From: Schistosoma haematobium
Lineage: Eukaryota; Platyhelminthes; Trematoda; Strigeidida; Schistosomatidae
Length of the DNA: 64,000 nucleotides
Assembly: GCF_000699445.3 (NCBI RefSeq)
Contig: NC_067197.1
Span: 2,176,152 to 2,240,151, forward strand
Direction of reading: 5' to 3'
The translations under genes and the position numbers were made by a program. Shown here piece after piece: positions 57,101-63,100 of the stretch. How positions within the stretch are numbered: position 1 is the first letter of the stretch; the number at the start of each line of letters is the position of its first letter. The notes under the pieces were generated by a model, which was given only the letters and a program-made list of their open reading frames with translations, was not told where the DNA came from and did no database searches.

Positions 57101-60100
57101 ACCTTTTATTGGCTCACCAGTTGATGATTCTGAAATAATAAAGTAATTATATGTATTATGAAAATAATAAAATACCAGTTTAAGTGTTAAGTCACAAATT
57201 GACCACCAGCAATCAACCGTTGGAGATCAGGAGCCACTAGACAATCGTTTTTTCCTAGTATGGGAATTCTAAACAGCGCATATACATGACTACACAAAGG
57301 ACGGAACCCAGAAAATCTAAACCTATCGCAGACGTCTTCACTTTCAAACCACTGAGTCGGAGTCTAGTGGTTTACATATCTAACTTCAGTAGATATTGCA
57401 AGACGCTTTACCTACTGACATTCTTGAGTTTTATCTTACGTCTGACATCCTTAAAAGAAGAACGAAAATATTTTGTGAAGAAATCATTCAGGATCTTCTA
57501 AGTGAGGATATGTAAATCGGTGCTGATAGTAAGTTTCAACTGATGATGACATTGAACAAGGATTATCTCACACTTATTTGCATATATACTACTGAATATG
57601 TCTTATCTTAGATGAAGAATTTCTCATATTCTGGTTATGAGTTCTAACTGGTTAAACTCAATCATAAACCGGACATGAAACTAGGATTATCCTTGAGAGT
57701 GTGCATTGCTTGTGCTACTATAATTGTTGAGTGAATAATGTTGGAAAGATAAATCAATTCAACAACTTATTCGTATTTTGGTAGTTGTAAGGTTTGAAAT
57801 TCCTCAATTCCGACATCTTATAGGATGGCACTGTTGGGGAATCTCACAAGAATAGAATAAACAGCTATCGACTACCTTCTAGTTTCATTTTTTTCTGGTT
57901 AATTTTTTTATCTGATTATAGTCTATACTGTCATAAACTGTATTAATTCAATTCATCTACCCTATTTATCATCGGAACCAAATAATCACTATAGTTGAGT
58001 ATGTTATAAAGGCGAGACTCTAATTTAGGGATGACCTTTGAACGAATCTTAAATGACCTTGACAGTTATTAGCCAATCAGGAGACAGTTAGTATAAAGTA
58101 AAAATATAAGTAAATAATGAATTACAGTGGATATTCTTCTTTTACATGATTTAAAAACTTGTCAAGGTTTGATAAAGGTTCAGAGGTTCTGAATTCATAA
58201 TGCATAAGGTATAGAAACTCGTCCATAGGGTTAGGGTTAGGTTTAGGGTTAAGGTTAGGGTGCTAACATGCGATCGGTTTACAATGGATTTTAGAGGTTG
58301 GGGTTAGGGTTGTAGCTTAGGGTTAGGGTTTACGTTAGGGTTAAGGTTGTAACCTCTCAATAAACACCTCTTCTCTCAAATCCGATGTAAACCGATCGCA
58401 TGTTAGCACCCTAACCGAAACCCTAACCTTAACCCCAACCCTATGGACGAGTTTCTATACCGTATGCATTATGAATTCAGAACTTCTGAGCCTTTATCAA
58501 ACCTTAACAAGTTTTTTAATCATGTAAAAGAAGAATATTCACTGTAATTCATTACATTCTTGTAATATATTTTTATTTTATACTGTCTTCTGATTGGTTA
58601 ATAATTGAAATTGCCCAAACGCTTCTGATTGGCTCGTCCCTAAATTAGAGTCTCACCGTCCCATCTGTTGTAACCTTTCATTAATCACCTCCTCTCTAAA
58701 ATGCGCTGTGAACCGATCGTATGTTAGCATTGCGTGTTGAACTTGGCTCGGTGACCTTGAAATTGCTCAAACGCTTCTGATTGGCTCGTCCCTAAGTTAG
58801 AGTATCGCCGTTATGAATTTTCTTACATTCATCTATAGAAACAAATAAACTTTATACAATCATGGAAGATACTCTTGGATTATTTGTACGAATAAGGGAA
58901 ACGAAAAAAACGTGACCAAAGAATACACTGCGTAGGCAACTAAAAGCAGATATGAAAAGGAAGAATAGCAACTAGAAACAATTGCCAAAGACAAAGTTCA
59001 ATAAATAATACTGGTAGGCAGCTTATAAGGGATAAAAGGCGTAAATAAGTAAGTAATTTATAATAATAATAACGAACTGAATATGTTGTATGATTGTTTC
59101 GTACAATCAATTAACCCGATATAAACGTTTATTAGTTCTAATTTACGGCAGTAACTGTCTAATATCTAATGTTCATTAACACTTAATGACTGTTGTTAAT
59201 TTATACCTTCATATTATTTTTCTTCATTTCAATTTATTACGAAAGAAATACCCCCCCCCCAAAAAAAACACAGAATTCCAAAATACAAAATCAATCTGTA
59301 TGAATCATAAACCCCACCCCAAGTGTTATATCCGAGCGAAGATTACATTACGAGTAACGTCTAAGACTTATTAATGGACTAATATTATCTATATATTCTT
59401 ATGGTATAACTATTCAGTAACTAGATTATGTATATCTATATTCTCCTTAGTATAAGCTTCATTTTGACCTATAATGTATTATTGTACGATTTATTGTTCT
59501 CAAGCTATGTTCAGTTTATTGACTACTGTCTCCCACGTTCACAGTCACTTTTTCGCTTTATTGTGTACAAGCGTTATTTCCTATTTAATGGTGCGTTGCG
59601 GTATGTTTGATTAATGTATGAACCCAGTATGTCTGAAATAAATTATTCGATCCGATTCGCATACTGGAAGCTGGTATTGTTGTTCTGGATTCAAGTGGAC
59701 GGGCTAGGCGAACATAGGACCAATAAGGACGCTAAGCTGCTCATACCAGTTGAACGTCATTGGTTTGGCACAGTGCGAAGATTGTATAAGTCGTATTTTG
59801 ATTGGTGGATAAATCACGTGATAAAAAGCCGGACATAAAATCATAACACCGACCCTCACCCACTTCACAACAACAACAAAAAGTGATTTCTCTTTTTATT
59901 CTCTTACCAAGTGTATAACAATCTAATTCGATATTTTCACCAGGTTTCACAGTGATTGTATCATTTGGATTTGTACCATAAACTTTGATAAGAACATTTG
60001 GATCTGTAAAACAAAAATTTTTGTTTTAAAAAAAGAAACATTGACATTTTGATTTGTAATATTAGACAAGTTTTTATTGAATATACTTTATGAATGACCT

Positions 60101-63100
60101 TGAAACATCATTATAAATACACCAATCAGAGTGTTGTTTATTTTCGATGTTGTTTTTCATTAAAATATGTGTTTGACAATTAAAAATGGAATATGTATAG
60201 TAGTTGTTTTCTAAAGTTAGATTGATATCACTGTACAAGAAACTAACTTCGCCTAGAACCTCCTTGTGGCTACTGCCGGTCCCAAGGCTGAATGAAAGGA
60301 GGAGGGTTGGGCATGGAGCTAGCGACCTCATCCCGTAGTAAACTAACTCGCTAAAAAGACACCAACCAGAGAAAATTATTCAAACCACTTAAACTCTGCC
60401 CTGTGAGTTAGAAAATCTTCAGTTAGAAGAGTTATGACGCCTCATAGTGAAAGTGGAGTTCCTTCGGAAGCTACGAGGCTGGTGCTTCTTCTGACAACCA
60501 GAGCAACCATTTATTTAGGTACACAGAATGTTTGTACAATGTGGGAGACTGGGAGAGTCTTGCATATTGCTGCAGAAAAATAGGTAGGTTTTAAAATCAT
60601 AATTAAAAATGATTGCATAGAAATGAATAAAGAAAGAATCTATTACTTGACCATTCTGTAAATACTGAATTCATAATCTGTTAGTGAATATATGAAGGAA
60701 TATATTTTCAACTAGGGCGGTCATCGTGTTTTTTCTGGTTAACAAATCTTTCCTTATACTAATCTTCCGTGTTCGTACTTCGTATCATGGGTATTGTAGT
60801 GGATCCTCGTTTCAAGAATAAGTAATAAGTGACTAAGACATAATAAATGGTGATGGGAATGGGATTTTGCAAAAAACTGAGCCGTAATTAAAAGACGTTG
60901 GAGTCAATTTAAAAGTTTCTGTTGTCAGTGGAACTGTCTCGTTCCAGTTATAACTCAGTTTTTAAGTCAAGTTACTCTTAAATCCAGTTCTTCTATTCTC
61001 GATTCTTTGTAACAATCAACTATAAACTTAGTAATGTAGGCATGTATTTAGAAGATGAAGATTATCAGAACTATGTGAAATATTGTAGTGTGTTAGTATT
61101 GTGTCAAGCCCATATGGGTATTCTTTTCCAGACAGATATTTTGACCTTATCCACCATTCACTTTCTCACCTTGACTGTTTTTATATGAACGTATGTATGT
61201 GCATTGCTTACTCTATTCATTATATAACTGTAACTCATTTTTATCTGACTATAAGTATCGAGTCACATTTTATCAAAATGAGCTGATCCACTCACCATCC
61301 CCGTTTTGTTTCGCTCTCCCGCTACCTAATCTAAATGTCTGTCTAAATAAATGAATGAGTGAAATAAATTCATTCAATCAAACGTGTATTTGGCTTCTTA
61401 TTACCGCTATCAAACAAACGGAGTTAGCTTAGTTAATATACAGAGTTAAGTGGAAGATTTATGTTTATAACATATTCATACATTCATCCAAATTGGTGTC
61501 AGATTACTGGGCTACAATATGGTAGCCTAATATAGTTTGAACAGTCCAGTCATACACATACTTGTTAATGACATTTATAGATAAAAATAGAAGATCAACT
61601 AGACAAATAGATTGTATGAAGAAACAAATCTAATAACGAAGAAAATGTGGAGAACAATATGAAGCTCAACATAATAAATAATAAATCAATATTATTAGAG
61701 TAATCTAAGGTTGAGAACAAACTGTTTCTTGAATACATTATGAGATGAGTTTGAATTTCCCTGATAGCCATAATCATAGTATACACAATTCTGGTCGAAA
61801 TACCAAAAAAAGCCAATCTCAGCAACTGTGATAACTACAGGAGCATCACTCTTCTATCAATACCAGAAAACGTCTTCAACAAGGTATTAGTAAACAGAAT
61901 GAAGGACACCGTAAACTGTAGGTGTCATTCCCAGGGTTTGATTTGATAATTTCGAATAAATTGAGCATTGGGTAGATTGTTATAAATAAATAAATAATAT
62001 ATTTGTAATATACCAATGAGTAGAAAATTGGATTTTCTGACGTTTCGTGATTTAGTGTAAGTCACTTCTTCAGAGAATAAATAACCAAATTAAAATTAAT
62101 CCAAGTTTAAATTGTCCAATTTTCTACTCATTGGGATAGTACAAATATATTATTTTTATTTATAGACTCCGTAGACGCTCAACTTCGAGACCAACAGGCA
62201 GGATTCCGTAAGAATAGATCGTGTACAGACCAAGTCGCAACACTATGGATCATTGTAGAACAATTAATTGAATGGAAGTCATCAATTTATACATCAACTT
62301 CATTGACTACGAATAGGCATTTGATAGCGTTGACAGAACAACACTATGGAAACTTCTTCAACACTACGGCGTGCCTCAGAAGATAGTCAATATCATACGG
62401 AATTCCTATGATGGATTATACTGCAGAATCGTGCATGGAGGCAGTAGACAAACTCGTTCGAAGTAAAGATCTGTGTCAGTCAAGATTTCTTACTCTCACC
62501 CTTTCTCTTTCTCCTGGTGATCGACTGGATTACGAAGACGTCAACATCTGAGAGGAATCATGGGACACAGTGGACATCTAGAATTCAGTTGGACGACCTA
62601 GAGTTCGCAGATGATCTGGCCCTCCTATCACAATCCCAACAACAGATGCAGGAGAAGACGACCAGTGTAGCAACAGTCTCAGCAGCTGTAGGTCTCAACA
62701 TACACAATGGGAAAAGCAAGATACTCCAATTCAACACAGCACGCACCAATCCAATCACAATTGACGGAGACGATTTGGAAGATGTAAAAACCTTTACGTA
62801 TTTGGGCAGCATCATTGATGAACAGGGTGGATCTGATGCAGATATGAAGGCGCGGATCGGCAAAGCAAGAGCAGCATATTTACAACTGAGGAACATCTGG
62901 AACTCAAAGCAACTGTCAACCAACACCAAGGTCATAATTTTCAATGCAAATGTCAAGACAGTTCTACTGTATGGGGCAGAAACCTGGAGAACTACGAAAG
63001 CCACCACATAGAAAATACAGGTGTTTATTAACAGTTGTCTACGTAAAATACTTCGGGTCCGTTGACCAGACCCTAGCAGTAACAACCAACTGTGGGAGAG

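Noticed and set aside
58215..58442. A true chromosome end
   Set aside because: The repeats are short, imperfect, face both ways and are enclosed by transposon arms with the host gene continuing on both sides.
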